From: Kosakonia sp. H02 | GTDB lineage: Bacteria; Pseudomonadota; Gammaproteobacteria; Enterobacterales; Enterobacteriaceae | Length of the DNA: 64,000 nucleotides | Assembly: GCA_030704225.1 (NCBI GenBank) | Contig: CP131915.1 | Coordinates: forward strand, 1,426,001-1,490,000 | Reading direction: 5' to 3' | In this document: piece after piece, positions 48,159 to 57,974 of the stretch | Position numbering within the stretch: position 1 is the stretch's first letter | How the letters are laid out: each line of letters begins with the position of its first letter | Notes under the pieces: model-generated | Database searches by the model: none | Seen by the model: the letters and a program-made list of their open reading frames with translations, nothing else | Told to the model about the DNA's origin: nothing | Made by a program: the position numbers and the translations under genes

Positions 48159-50060
48159 TTATTGGTCCTCCGCCGCTGCCGTGGACGGGTTTTCCGCCGG
48201 CAACTCGGTGTTGTTATCGCCAAGCATAATATGGTCGAGGATCTGGCGCATAAGAGTCCCGACAGCCGGGCCTGCACCGCCGTTTTCCAGAATTATCGCC
48301 ACCGCAACCTGTGGATTGTCATACGGTGCGAAGGCGGTCATCAATTTGTGATCGCGCAGACGCTCGGCAATGCGATGAGCGTTATAGGTTTCGTTAGCTT
48401 TCAGGCCAAAGACCTGCGCGGTACCGGATTTTGCCGCCGCTTTATACGGCGCATTAGCAAAGTATTTATGGCCGGTTCCGTTCGGGCGATTCGCCACGCC
48501 GTACATCCCATCTTTGGCAATTTCCCAGTAACCGGAGTGAATATCACCAACCGGCGGCTGAACGGGTTGCTTCCACGGCACCTGTTTGCCGTCTTCCACA
48601 GTGCTCATCAGCAGGTGCGGCACTTTAACCACGCCGTCGTTGATCAGGGTCATCATCGCTTTATTCATCTGCAACGGCGTGGCGGTCCAGTAACCCTGGC
48701 CGATCCCCACCGGGATGGTGTCGCCCTGATACCACGGTTTTTTAAAGCGTTTCAGCTTCCATTCGCGGGTCGGCATATTCCCCGAGCGCTCTTCCGAAAG
48801 ATCGATACCGGTATAGTGACCGTAGCCAAATTTGCTCATCCACTCCGACAAGCGATCGATGCCCATGTCATAGGCGACCTGGTAGAAGAAGGTATCGGCG
48901 GACTCTTCCAGCGACTTGGTGACGTTCAGATGGCCGTGGCCCCATTTTTTCCAGTCGCGATAGCGTTTTTCAGAACCCGGTAACTGCCACCAACCCGGAT
49001 CAAACAGGCTGGTGTTGCGGGTGATCACCCCGGCGCTCAGCGCGGAGACGGCGACATAGGGTTTCACCGTTGATGCTGGCGGGTAAACCCCCTGCGTCGC
49101 GCGGTTGATCAGCGGCGTATTCAGATCGTTTAACAGGGACGAGTAATCTTTGCTGGAGATGCCATCGACAAACAGGTTTGGGTCATAGCTCGGCATGGAA
49201 ACCAGTGCCAGGATGCTGCCGCTGCGCGGATCGGTCACCACCACCGCAGCACGGCTACCGGCAAGCAGCGTTTCGATATACTGCTGTAATTTCAAATCCA
49301 GCGTCAGGTAGATATCATGCCCGGCCTGCGGCGGCACCTCTTTGAGCTGGCGGATCACCCGGCCACGGTTGTTGACTTCAACTTCTTCATAACCGGTCTC
49401 ACCGTGCAGCACATCTTCGTAATAGCGCTCGATCCCAAGCTTACCGATATCGTGGGTGGCGGCGTAGTTGGCGAGTTTGCCCTCTTTATCCAGCCGTTCG
49501 ACATCTTTATCGTTGATTTTCGACACATAGCCAATAACGTGCGTCAGCGCGGAACCATACGGATAAAAGCGGCGTTTATAGCCTTTCACTTCCACGCCGG
49601 GAAAACGGTACTGGTTAACGGCAAAGCGAGCAACCTGCACTTCGGTCAGGTTGGTTTTTACCGGAATAGAGGTAAAACGGTGCGAGCGGGAACGCTCTTT
49701 TTTAAAGTTGGCGATATCATCGTCGTTCAGATCGACCACATCGCGCAGCGCATCCAGCGTTTGCTGCACGTTATCGACCTTCTCCGGCATCATTTCCACC
49801 TGGTAAATGGTGCGGTTCAGCGCCAGCGGCGTGCCGTTGCGATCGTAAATAATGCCGCGGCTCGGGGCGATAGGCACCAGTTTGATGCGGTTTTCGTTGG
49901 AGCGTGTCTGGTAATCCGCAAAACGGACGATTTGCAGATTATAAAGGTTGGCGATCAGCACGCCGGTAAGCAGCAAAATCCCCGTAAAAGCGACCACCGC
50001 CCGGCGCACAAACAGCGCGGACTCAGCCGTATAGTCGCGAAAAGAATTCTGTAATTTCAT
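48159..50060 (-). CDS. mrdA: penicillin-binding protein 2 (MrdA)
   Basis: Essential D,D-transpeptidase of the elongasome. The 633-residue protein has a single N-terminal membrane helix (about 21-42), the pedestal domain with SRGIIYDRNG, and the transpeptidase domain with catalytic S330 in PPASTVK, the SxD motif in SADTFF and KSGTAQ near residue 545. Same length as E. coli PBP2, target of mecillinam. Between rlmH (26 bp) and mrdB. Confidence 0.98.
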   Translation of the reverse strand: MKLQNSFRDYTAESALFVRRAVVAFTGILLLTGVLIANLYNLQIVRFADYQTRSNENRIKLVPIAPSRGIIYDRNGTPLALNRTIYQVEMMPEKVDNVQQTLDALRDVVDLNDDDIANFKKERSRSHRFTSIPVKTNLTEVQVARFAVNQYRFPGVEVKGYKRRFYPYGSALTHVIGYVSKINDKDVERLDKEGKLANYAATHDIGKLGIERYYEDVLHGETGYEEVEVNNRGRVIRQLKEVPPQAGHDIYLTLDLKLQQYIETLLAGSRAAVVVTDPRSGSILALVSMPSYDPNLFVDGISSKDYSSLLNDLNTPLINRATQGVYPPASTVKPYVAVSALSAGVITRNTSLFDPGWWQLPGSEKRYRDWKKWGHGHLNVTKSLEESADTFFYQVAYDMGIDRLSEWMSKFGYGHYTGIDLSEERSGNMPTREWKLKRFKKPWYQGDTIPVGIGQGYWTATPLQMNKAMMTLINDGVVKVPHLLMSTVEDGKQVPWKQPVQPPVGDIHSGYWEIAKDGMYGVANRPNGTGHKYFANAPYKAAAKSGTAQVFGLKANETYNAHRIAERLRDHKLMTAFAPYDNPQVAVAIILENGGAGPAVGTLMRQILDHIMLGDNNTELPAENPSTAAAEDQ

Positions 50061-50086
50061 CCGCTGCTTAATCTGCCTAAGACTCG

Positions 50087-50554
50087 TTACTCACGGTGAT
50101 AAGGATGATTGGTCGTAATACTCCATGCGCGATACAGGCTTTCAGCAACCAGCACACGCACCAGCGGGTGAGGAAGAGTCAGCGCAGAGAGTGACCAACT
50201 TTGTTCTGCCGCCGCTTTGCAGGCAGGGGATAACCCTTCCGGCCCGCCAATCAGTAAACTGACGTCGCGCCCGTCCTGCTTCCAGCGTTCCAGCTCGTTT
50301 GCCAGTTGCGGCGTATCCCAGGGTTTCCCGGGGATATCGAGAGTGACGATGCGGTTTTTGCCCGCTGCGGCTAGCATCAGTTCACCCTCTTTATCAAGGA
50401 TCCGCTTGATATCGGCGTTTTTACCGCGCTTTCCGGCAGGAATTTCCACCAGCTCGAATGGCATATCTTTCGGAAAGCGACGCAGATATTCACTAAAACC
50501 TGTCTGTACCCAGTCCGGCATTTTTGTGCCGACGGCGACCAGTTGCAGCTTCAC
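50087..50554 (-). CDS. rlmH: 23S rRNA (pseudouridine1915-N3)-methyltransferase RlmH
   Basis: SPOUT-family methylase acting on helix 69 of 23S rRNA in the 70S ribosome. The 155 residues equal E. coli, with the knot/SAM loop LLIGGPEGLSP near residue 101 and the C-terminal SITTNHPYHRE which completes the active site. Three bp after rsfS. Confidence 0.97.
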   Translation of the reverse strand: MKLQLVAVGTKMPDWVQTGFSEYLRRFPKDMPFELVEIPAGKRGKNADIKRILDKEGELMLAAAGKNRIVTLDIPGKPWDTPQLANELERWKQDGRDVSLLIGGPEGLSPACKAAAEQSWSLSALTLPHPLVRVLVAESLYRAWSITTNHPYHRE

Positions 50555-50557
50555 GCA

Positions 50558-50875
50558 TTAACCCCAGAGTTTTTCCAGTTCATACAGGCGGCGACTCTCT
50601 TCCTGCATCACATGGACAATCACATCGCCCAGATCGACCACTACCCAGTCGGCGACGCTTTCGCCTTCAACGCCCAGCGGCAGCAAGCCAGCGGCGCGGG
50701 ATTCCTGAACCACGTGATCGGCGATGGAGACAACATGACGAGTGGATGTGCCGGTGCAGATAATCATGCAGTCGGTGATGCTGGATTTGCCCTGAACGTC
50801 AATGGCAACGATGTCCTGACCTTTCAGGTCATCAATTTTGTCGATTACAAAATCCTGGAGTGCTTTACCCTGCAA
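50558..50875 (-). CDS. rsfS: ribosomal silencing factor RsfS
   Basis: Binds L14 of the 50S subunit and blocks joining with 30S in stationary phase or starvation. The TTG at 50875 is chosen as the start (MQGKALQDFVIDKIDDLKG), preceded by a strong GGGGG ribosome site, and gives 105 residues as in E. coli; the frame extends to an ATG at 50926 without conserved sequence. Signature DVQGKSSITDCMIICTGTS is visible. First gene of rsfS-rlmH-mrdA-mrdB-rlpA. Confidence 0.95.
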   Translation of the reverse strand: MQGKALQDFVIDKIDDLKGQDIVAIDVQGKSSITDCMIICTGTSTRHVVSIADHVVQESRAAGLLPLGVEGESVADWVVVDLGDVIVHVMQEESRRLYELEKLWG

Positions 50876-51118
50876 GTGTTCCCCCTGGGTGAATAAAAAG
50901 TGTACTGTTAATGAACGGCCTGACATTATACCTGAACTGCATCAATTGTCGGGACAAATGTCTCCTCCCGCCAATTTCAAAAGCTGGCTATCATCCCATC
51001 CTGGCCATGCGATTGCATTGCCAATTTTGTAAAACAATTCTGCGCGCGGAGAATAGCAGCCTGGAAGGGCGTGTCAATGACCGAATCAGCGGCGTGAATG
51101 CGATGCGTGAAAAACAGG

Positions 51119-51736
51119 CTATGCCTCGCCATCACGGCACACCGCGCGGCTATTCAGCACCCGTAGCGTGGCAAAGTCATCCTGGATTTCGACCAGACTC
51201 CAGCAGCCCTGTTCGACCCGAAAATGCCACAGCGAAGCGGCGGGCATGTTGAGTAAGCGGGCAATCAACAGGCTAATCACTCCCTGATGGCTGGCGATCA
51301 GCACGTTGTTCTGCGTCTGTTTTAATTCATTCAACAACGCAATAACGCGCTCAATACGGGCGGAAAAAGCCTGAAACCCTTCACCATTGGTGGGGATCGC
51401 ATGTTGCCAGTCGGTACACCAGGCGGCATAACTCTCAGGATCTTCCCGCGTTAAATCACGGTGGTGGCGCATTTCCCAGTCGCCGAAAAACATTTCGTTA
51501 AGCAACGGTGTCGTGTGAATCGTCAGATCGCGTGATGCGAGTACGTACTCTGCCGTTTGCTGCGCACGTTCCAGTTCGCTACAAAGCACATAATCGAAGG
51601 GCACGCTATGCAGTAAATCATGCAGGGTCTGCGCCTGGGCAAGCCCTTTCGGCGTTAACGGCGTTGGGGTATGTCCGCTATAAAGCCCGGCGACATTGGC
51701 TTCGGTTTCCCCGTGGCGTATTAACCAGAGTCGCAT
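51119..51736 (-). CDS. cobC: alpha-ribazole-5'-phosphate phosphatase CobC
   Basis: Histidine-phosphatase-family enzyme that removes phosphate in the final assembly of adenosylcobalamin. The ATG at 51736 (MRLWLIRHGETEANV) follows a GGGAG site and gives 205 residues; catalytic RHG is at 7-9 (H8), and the second half SHQGV with its histidine is present. Divergent from cobD across 98 bp, making a small cobalamin gene pair. Confidence 0.94.
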   Translation of the reverse strand: MRLWLIRHGETEANVAGLYSGHTPTPLTPKGLAQAQTLHDLLHSVPFDYVLCSELERAQQTAEYVLASRDLTIHTTPLLNEMFFGDWEMRHHRDLTREDPESYAAWCTDWQHAIPTNGEGFQAFSARIERVIALLNELKQTQNNVLIASHQGVISLLIARLLNMPAASLWHFRVEQGCWSLVEIQDDFATLRVLNSRAVCRDGEA

Positions 51737-51834
51737 TCTTCTCTCCCGGCTGAATTTCTGCGCAAAGTTTATCATCGCCCCCTGAATCCACCTCCCTTTT
51801 TCGCTAAGATAGCGACTTTTGACCGGAGCGGAAG

Positions 51835-52929
51835 ATGACTCTGTTTCATAGCGCGCACGGCGGCAATACCCGCGAGGCGGCCGAGCTGCTCGGCATCGCG
51901 CCAGCGCAATTGCTCGATTTTAGCGCCAATATCAACCCGGCAGGAATGCCCGAATCACTGAAACACGCTTTGCTCAACAACCTGGCGCTGGCCGAGCGTT
52001 ACCCGGATGCCGACTATCAGCGCCTGCATCAGGTGCTGGCGGCGCACCATAACGTGCCGGTGTCGTGGGTGCTGGCCGGTAATGGGGAAACGGAAGCGAT
52101 TTTCGCGCTGGTCAATGCGCTTGCGCCGCGCAAAGCACTGCTGATTACGCCCGGTTTTGCCGAATATCGCCGGGCGTTGTCGCGTGTGGGATGTGAAATT
52201 ACGCAGTTTGCTCTGCGGGAAGAAGAGGGCTGGCAACTGACCGAACGGTTGTTAGCCGCACTGAGTGCCGATATAGATTGCCTGTTTCTCTGTACGCCCA
52301 ATAACCCCACCGGCTTATTGCCGGACGATGCGCTGCTCCATGCGATTTGTGCTCGCTGCAAGACGCTGGGGATCCAGCTTATCCTTGATGAAGCGTTTAT
52401 GGATTTCATTCCCGAACGCACAGGGTTTATCCCGCATCTGGCCGATAATCCGCACCTGTGGGTGCTGCGTTCGCTGACTAAGTTTTATGCCATTCCCGGC
52501 CTGCGGCTGGGCTATCTGCTGGGCAGTAATGTTAAAAAAGTCAATCAGATGCGCACGGCGCAAATGCCGTGGTCAATCAATGCCTTCGCGGCGCTGGCGG
52601 GGGAAGTGATTTTGCAGGATAGCGATTATCAGCAGACAAGCTGGCAATGGGTGGAACGCGAGCGCCCACGCCTGTTCAATGCGCTCAACGCACTGCCTGC
52701 GCTGGCCGTCTGGCCAGGGGCGGCGAACTACCTTTTTCTGCGCTGTGATGCGCCGGATATCGATTTACAGCGTGCCTTGCTCGAACAGTATGTATTGATT
52801 CGCAGTTGTGCGAATTATCCGGGGCTGGACGGGCGTTATTATCGTGTCGCGGTGCGCGGTGGGGCGGAAAACGACGCGCTGATTGCGGCCATGACGGCAG
52901 TGTTCAGCGGTATAAACCCTGCTCGTTGA
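51835..52929 (+). CDS. cobD: threonine-phosphate decarboxylase CobD
   Basis: PLP enzyme making (R)-1-amino-2-propanol phosphate, the linker in the nucleotide loop of vitamin B12. The 364 residues equal Salmonella CobD, with DFSANINP near the N-terminus, CTPNNPTG, LILDEAFMDF and the PLP lysine K216 in LRSLTKFYAIPG. Related to histidinol-phosphate aminotransferase, but the alignment with recalled Salmonella CobD is clear. E. coli K-12 lacks it. Its end overlaps nadD by 26 bp, convergent. Confidence 0.95.
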   Translation: MTLFHSAHGGNTREAAELLGIAPAQLLDFSANINPAGMPESLKHALLNNLALAERYPDADYQRLHQVLAAHHNVPVSWVLAGNGETEAIFALVNALAPRKALLITPGFAEYRRALSRVGCEITQFALREEEGWQLTERLLAALSADIDCLFLCTPNNPTGLLPDDALLHAICARCKTLGIQLILDEAFMDFIPERTGFIPHLADNPHLWVLRSLTKFYAIPGLRLGYLLGSNVKKVNQMRTAQMPWSINAFAALAGEVILQDSDYQQTSWQWVERERPRLFNALNALPALAVWPGAANYLFLRCDAPDIDLQRALLEQYVLIRSCANYPGLDGRYYRVAVRGGAENDALIAAMTAVFSGINPAR

Positions 52930-53545
52930 TGTAATCCAGCACGGCGGCGGGCAGCAGATCGTCGCACGGTTCGCCGCTCTCCAGCCGTTCGCGAATCAGC
53001 GTGGCGGAGATGTTAAACCACGGCGTTTCGGCAAGGTAAATCTTTCCGGCAGGCAGCGTATGCAGATCTTCCGGATCGCGGGTGAGATGGGCTTCCAGCC
53101 ACTGTTGGTGCGCGTCCTGCTCCATCGTCAGCGGGTAGCCGGGGCGACGGCAAACAATCAAATGGCAATTGTCGAGAATGGTGTCGTAATGGTGCCAGGT
53201 GGGGAAATGGAGCAGCGAGTCCTGGCCGATAATAAAAGCCAGCGGTCTCTGCGCCCCCTGTTCTTCGCGCCACTCCTGCAAGGTTTGCGCCGTGTAAGAG
53301 GGCGTATCGCGGCGCAGTTCGCGTTCATCAAGGGTAAAAAGCGGTTTGTCGGCAATCGCCAGTTCAACCATTTTTTTGCGTTGCTGGCTGCTGGCTTCCG
53401 GCTGCGGGCGATGCGGCGGCACATTATTGGGCATAATGATCACCTTTGACAGGCCAATCAAATTCGCCAGTGCTTCGACAGGTTTAAGATGCCCGTAATG
53501 GACAGGATCGAACGTACCACCAAACAGTGCCTGCAACTGATTCAT
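52904..53545 (-). CDS. nadD: nicotinate-mononucleotide adenylyltransferase NadD
   Basis: Essential NAD biosynthesis enzyme making nicotinic acid adenine dinucleotide. I choose the ATG at 53545 (MNQLQALFGGTFDPVHYGH), giving 213 residues as in E. coli; another ATG at 53554 is possible. Nucleotidyl-transferase signatures GGTFDPVHYGH and ISATLIRERL are intact. Start follows the holA stop almost immediately; in the lptE-holA-nadD group. Confidence 0.96.
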   Translation of the reverse strand: MNQLQALFGGTFDPVHYGHLKPVEALANLIGLSKVIIMPNNVPPHRPQPEASSQQRKKMVELAIADKPLFTLDERELRRDTPSYTAQTLQEWREEQGAQRPLAFIIGQDSLLHFPTWHHYDTILDNCHLIVCRRPGYPLTMEQDAHQQWLEAHLTRDPEDLHTLPAGKIYLAETPWFNISATLIRERLESGEPCDDLLPAAVLDYINEQGLYR

Positions 53546-53546
53546 A

Positions 53547-54578
53547 TCAACCATCAATAAAAACGTCTGCCAGTGCCTTATGACAGAGTAGCAGAGAAAG
53601 CCCTTCCAGCTCCGCCCATACCGACTGGCCGAAATCCTGCTTCACAATCAGCTCAATACGGCTCAGCAGATGTACCGCCTGGCGTAGCTGATCGAGGCTA
53701 AGGCGATTGAGCGCGTCGGTCGTCACACCCCGGCGGTTTTGCCATACCCGGTGTTTATCAAACAAAGCGCGCAGAGGGGTTTGCGCCATCTGGCGTTTCA
53801 GCGTCACCAGCAGCAACAGTTCCCGCTGCACGGTGCGCAGCAAAATCACCGGTTCGCAGGCTTCCAGCCGTAACTGGGTGAGAATATGCAGCGCGCGTTT
53901 ACTTTTCCCGGCCAGCAGGGCATCGACCCAGTGAAACGGCGTAAAGTGCGCCGCATCGTTAACCGCCTGTTCTACGCGGGGCAGGGTCAGTTTGCCATCC
54001 GGCCACAGCAGCGCCAGCCGCTCCAGTGCCTGTGCCAGTGCCAGCAGATTGCCTTCGTAGCAGTAGCAGAGTAGCTGATTCGCGGCTTCATCCAGCTCGA
54101 GTTTGTTTTGCTTTGCCCGCGCCGCAACCCAACGCGGCAGATTCGCCTGCTCCGGCGCCTGGCAACTGACCTGCACAATCTGGTTATTCAGTTGCGTTAG
54201 CCAGGCGGCGTTTTCCTGCGCTTTGGTTAATTTATTACCGCGCACAATCAGGATCAGATCGTCATGCAGCAGGCTGACAAGCTTTGCCAGTTGCTCATTG
54301 ATAGCCGCATTGGGGCCGTTTTCGGGCAGTTGCAGCAACAGCGTTTGACGGCTGGCGAACAGGCTCAGGGCCTGGCAAATTGAGAAAACAGCATCCCAGT
54401 CGGTGCTGTTATCGAGGGAAAAGGTGTGGTGTTCAGTGAAACCTTGCACGGCGGCAACCTGGCGCACGGCATCCTGGCTTTCCTGAAGCAGTAACGGATC
54501 GTTACCCAGCAGCAGATACGCCGCGCGCAGCCCTTCGTTGAGCTGCGCGCGGAGTTGTTCCGGATACAACCTGAGCAT
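53547..54578 (-). CDS. holA: DNA polymerase III delta subunit HolA
   Basis: Clamp-loader subunit that opens the beta ring (encoded by dnaN in this window). It has 343 residues as in E. coli; the N-terminal clamp-contact region MLRLYPEQLRAQLNEGLRAAYLLLGNDPLLLQES and the AAA+-like domains II-III are recognisable. Its start overlaps the lptE stop by 1 bp. Confidence 0.97.
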   Translation of the reverse strand: MLRLYPEQLRAQLNEGLRAAYLLLGNDPLLLQESQDAVRQVAAVQGFTEHHTFSLDNSTDWDAVFSICQALSLFASRQTLLLQLPENGPNAAINEQLAKLVSLLHDDLILIVRGNKLTKAQENAAWLTQLNNQIVQVSCQAPEQANLPRWVAARAKQNKLELDEAANQLLCYCYEGNLLALAQALERLALLWPDGKLTLPRVEQAVNDAAHFTPFHWVDALLAGKSKRALHILTQLRLEACEPVILLRTVQRELLLLVTLKRQMAQTPLRALFDKHRVWQNRRGVTTDALNRLSLDQLRQAVHLLSRIELIVKQDFGQSVWAELEGLSLLLCHKALADVFIDG

Positions 54579-55141
54579 TAGCTGCCTGGCGTTGCCGATA
54601 CAGGCGCAACGGTAGGTGTCGCGGCGTCACGCGGATTTTTTGCATCAGCCGTGCGCACGCTTGGCAACTGGCGAATCAGTTGCTCGGCGGCTTTGTTGTA
54701 CATTTCCTGAACAATGATCTCCTGCTCAGCCGCTTTTGCCAGCGCCTTTTGCGGGTTATCAAAGAACGAACGATAGACTTTGGTGCTGATCGGGTAGATA
54801 TCATGCCCCGGGATCAGCACGCTCGCGTTTACTGTCATAACCATTTGATATTCGGCAGTACGGCCATCCTGAAAAACGGAGGCTGTATCGCTGGTCAATG
54901 ACGAGGATTTTACGCGAAGTGACGGCACGTCCTGACGCGTTGAACTGCTGTCCAGCAGCGTCACGCCGTTCAGGCGAAGCTGGCTGCGGATCGCGCGGCT
55001 CAGCGGACCATTCGGGTCGGCAGAATCAAAGATCATCGTTTTCATTTCGGGTGGCACCTGCGTGGTACTACGCAGATGCCAGCCACATCCGGCGGTGATC
55101 AGCACCGCCAGTGCTACGAACAATGTTGCCAGATATCGCAC
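54578..55141 (-). CDS. lptE: LPS assembly lipoprotein LptE
   Basis: Outer-membrane lipoprotein that plugs the LptD barrel for LPS export. The 187 residues (E. coli 193) have a signal peptide with lipobox ITAGC (lipidated C19), then GWHLRSTTQVPPEMKTMIFDS and the conserved DTASVFQDGRTAEYQM; the C-terminal tail is short and Ala/Pro/Thr rich. Between leuS (14 bp) and holA (1-bp overlap). Confidence 0.95.
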   Translation of the reverse strand: MRYLATLFVALAVLITAGCGWHLRSTTQVPPEMKTMIFDSADPNGPLSRAIRSQLRLNGVTLLDSSSTRQDVPSLRVKSSSLTSDTASVFQDGRTAEYQMVMTVNASVLIPGHDIYPISTKVYRSFFDNPQKALAKAAEQEIIVQEMYNKAAEQLIRQLPSVRTADAKNPRDAATPTVAPVSATPGS

Positions 55142-55155
55142 GCTTCCTCCCGCGC

Positions 55156-57738
55156 TTAACCAACGACCAGGTTGAGCAGTTTACCCGGTACGTAAATCAC
55201 TTTACGCACGGTAACGCCCTCAAGATATTTCGCTACCAGGTGTTCCTGGCCCGCACGTTCACGCACTTGCTCTTCGGTTGCGTCGACGGCAACGGTAATT
55301 TTACCGCGCACTTTGCCGTTAACCTGCACAACAACCAGCGTGGTGTTTTCGACCATTGCTTTTTCGTCTGCGACCGGCCACGGTGCGTTGTCGATATCGC
55401 CTTCGCCACCCAGCTCCTGCCAGAGCGTAAAGCTTGCGTGCGGCGTGAACGGGTTCAGCATACGCACTACCGCCAGCAGCGCTTCCTGCATTAAGGCGCG
55501 ATCTTGCGCGCTTTCTTGCGGGGCTTTCGCCAGCTTGTTCATCAGTTCCATAATCGCCGCGATAGCAGTGTTGAAGGTCTGACGACGGCCAATATCATCG
55601 GAAACTTTAGCGATGGTTTTGTGCACGTCGCGACGCAGTGCTTGCTGATCTTCGCTCAATGCAGCCACATCCAGCGGGGAAACGGCACCCTGAGCGGTAT
55701 GTTCGTAAACCAGTTTCCAGACGCGTTTCAGGAAGCGGTTCGCCCCTTCAACGCCGGACTCTTGCCACTCCAGCGTCATATCTGCCGGAGAAGCAAACAT
55801 CATAAACAGACGCACGGTGTCCGCGCCGTAACGTTCAACCATTTCTTGCGGATCGATACCGTTATTTTTCGACTTGGACATTTTGCTCATGCCGGTATAG
55901 ACCAGCTCGTGACCTGCTGCATCATGGGCTTTCACGATACGGCCTTTTTCGTCACGCTCAACGATAGCCTCTTTCGGCGAAACCCAGTTACGCTCGCCGC
56001 TCGTGCCAACGTAGTAGAAGGCATCTGCCAGCACCATCCCCTGGCAAAGCAGTTGTTTCGCTGGCTCGTCAGAGTTGACCATGCCTGCATCGCGCATCAA
56101 TTTATGGAAGAAGCGGAAGTAGAGCAGGTGCATGATTGCGTGTTCGATACCGCCGATATAAATATCAACCGGCAGCCAGTAGTTCGCCGCGTTGGGATCC
56201 AGCATCCCTTTGTCGTACTGCGGGCAGGTGTAGCGCGCGTAGTACCAGGAAGACTCCATAAAGGTATCGAAGGTGTCAGTTTCACGCAGCGCAGGCTGGC
56301 CGTTAACCGTGGTTTTCGCCCACTGTGGATCGGCCTTGATCGGGCTGGTAATGCCGTCCATGACGACATCTTCCGGCAGGATAACTGGCAGTTGATCTTC
56401 TGGCGTAGGGATGACGGTGCCGTCTTCCAGCGTCACCATTGGAATTGGCGCGCCCCAGTAACGCTGGCGGGAAACGCCCCAGTCGCGCAGACGGAAATTC
56501 ACTTTGCGTTCGCCGACGCCTTTGGCTGCCAGCTTATCGGCAATTGCGTTAAAGGCAGCGGTAAAATCGAGACCGTCAAACTCGCCAGAGTTAAACAGTA
56601 CGCCTTTTTCGGTCATCGCCTGCGCGCTGAGATCCGGCTCGCTGCCGTCGGCGTTGAGGATAACCGGCTTGATCGGCAGGCTGTATTTGGTGGCAAATTC
56701 ATAATCGCGCTGATCGTGGCCCGGAACGGCCATCACCGCGCCAGTGCCATATTCCATCAGGACAAAGTTTGCCGCCCACACCGGAATGGCTTCGCCGGTC
56801 AGGGGATGAATCGCTTTCAAACCGGTGTCGACGCCTTTTTTCTCCATCGTCGCCATATCGGCTTCCGCCACTTTGGTATTGCGGCATTCATCGATAAAGC
56901 TCGCCAGCGCCGGGTTGTTTTGCGCACCCTGCTGGGCCAGCGGGTGACCAGCGGCAACGGCGAGGTAAGTGGCACCGATAAAGGTATCCGGGCGAGTGGT
57001 GTAGACGGTCAGTTTCTGGTCGCTGTTTTGCACGTCAAAGGTGATTTCCACCCCTTCGGAACGGCCAATCCAGTTACGCTGCATGGTTTTAACGGTGTCT
57101 GGCCATTGATCCATCTTATCCAGATCGTTCAGCAGCTCGTCGGCATAAGCGGTGATTTTGATAAACCACTGCGGGATCTCTTTACGCTCAACTTTGGTAT
57201 CGCAGCGCCAGCAGCAGCCGTCGATAACCTGTTCGTTCGCCAGGACGGTCTGGTCGTTCGGGCACCAGTTCACCGCAGAGGTTTTTTTGTAGACGAGGCC
57301 TTTTTTATACAGCTCAGTGAAGAACTTCTGTTCCCAGCGATAGTACTCTGGCGTACAGGTCGCCAGCTCGCGGCTCCAGTCATAACCGAAGCCCAGCATT
57401 TTGAGCTGGTTTTTCATGTAGGCGATGTTGTCGTAAGTCCACGGCGCGGGCGCAGTGTTGTTCTTTACGGCCGCCCCTTCCGCTGGCAGACCGAACGCAT
57501 CCCAACCGATAGGTTGCAGCACGTTTTTGCCCAGCATGCGCTGGTAGCGGGAAATAACATCACCGATGGTGTAGTTACGGACGTGGCCCATGTGTAGTCG
57601 GCCAGAAGGATAGGGGAGCATCGACAGGCAATAGTATTTCTCTTTGCTCTCGTCTTCGGTAACTTCGAATGTGCGTTTCTCTTCCCAGTGACGCTGTACG
57701 TTGGATTCTATCTCTTCCGGGCGGTATTGCTCTTGCAT
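55156..57738 (-). CDS. leuS: leucyl-tRNA synthetase
   Basis: Class I synthetase. The ATG at 57738 (MQEQYRPEEIESNVQRHW) gives 860 residues as in E. coli; the frame extends 27 codons upstream without conservation. The HIGH motif is in PYPSGRLHMGH (about 42-52), the CP1 editing domain holds TTRPDTFIGATY and GTGAVMAVPGHDQRD, and KMSKSKNN is near residue 620. First gene of leuS-lptE-holA-nadD. Confidence 0.98.
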   Translation of the reverse strand: MQEQYRPEEIESNVQRHWEEKRTFEVTEDESKEKYYCLSMLPYPSGRLHMGHVRNYTIGDVISRYQRMLGKNVLQPIGWDAFGLPAEGAAVKNNTAPAPWTYDNIAYMKNQLKMLGFGYDWSRELATCTPEYYRWEQKFFTELYKKGLVYKKTSAVNWCPNDQTVLANEQVIDGCCWRCDTKVERKEIPQWFIKITAYADELLNDLDKMDQWPDTVKTMQRNWIGRSEGVEITFDVQNSDQKLTVYTTRPDTFIGATYLAVAAGHPLAQQGAQNNPALASFIDECRNTKVAEADMATMEKKGVDTGLKAIHPLTGEAIPVWAANFVLMEYGTGAVMAVPGHDQRDYEFATKYSLPIKPVILNADGSEPDLSAQAMTEKGVLFNSGEFDGLDFTAAFNAIADKLAAKGVGERKVNFRLRDWGVSRQRYWGAPIPMVTLEDGTVIPTPEDQLPVILPEDVVMDGITSPIKADPQWAKTTVNGQPALRETDTFDTFMESSWYYARYTCPQYDKGMLDPNAANYWLPVDIYIGGIEHAIMHLLYFRFFHKLMRDAGMVNSDEPAKQLLCQGMVLADAFYYVGTSGERNWVSPKEAIVERDEKGRIVKAHDAAGHELVYTGMSKMSKSKNNGIDPQEMVERYGADTVRLFMMFASPADMTLEWQESGVEGANRFLKRVWKLVYEHTAQGAVSPLDVAALSEDQQALRRDVHKTIAKVSDDIGRRQTFNTAIAAIMELMNKLAKAPQESAQDRALMQEALLAVVRMLNPFTPHASFTLWQELGGEGDIDNAPWPVADEKAMVENTTLVVVQVNGKVRGKITVAVDATEEQVRERAGQEHLVAKYLEGVTVRKVIYVPGKLLNLVVG

Positions 57739-57974
57739 GGCAGCCAGTAGTCCTGTTTTTGCTACAGCTACAAATGTAGCGTTGATACGTGATTTTTCAG
57801 TCGGCATAGCATAGCCCAAACGCCAGCCTCAAAACAGCCTTTCCTAAAAAGCGGAAGTGAAATAGCCGCCCTCTTTAGAACGTGACTTTTTGTCGACTGT
57901 GCGGGCGAGTCGGCACTGAGGATGAAAAATAACGTCTATCATTAGAATTAGTTACTTAACCGGGAGGCGAAACG

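Noticed and set aside
52904..52929. cobD-nadD overlap as a sign of frameshift or annotation error
   Set aside because: Both protein ends (GINPAR and NEQGLYR) are as expected for their families, so the convergent overlap is real.
55504..57597. Long open frame (697 codons) on the plus strand opposite leuS
   Set aside because: It lies fully antisense to leuS, which has all catalytic motifs; the composition reflects the GC-rich third position of the sense gene.
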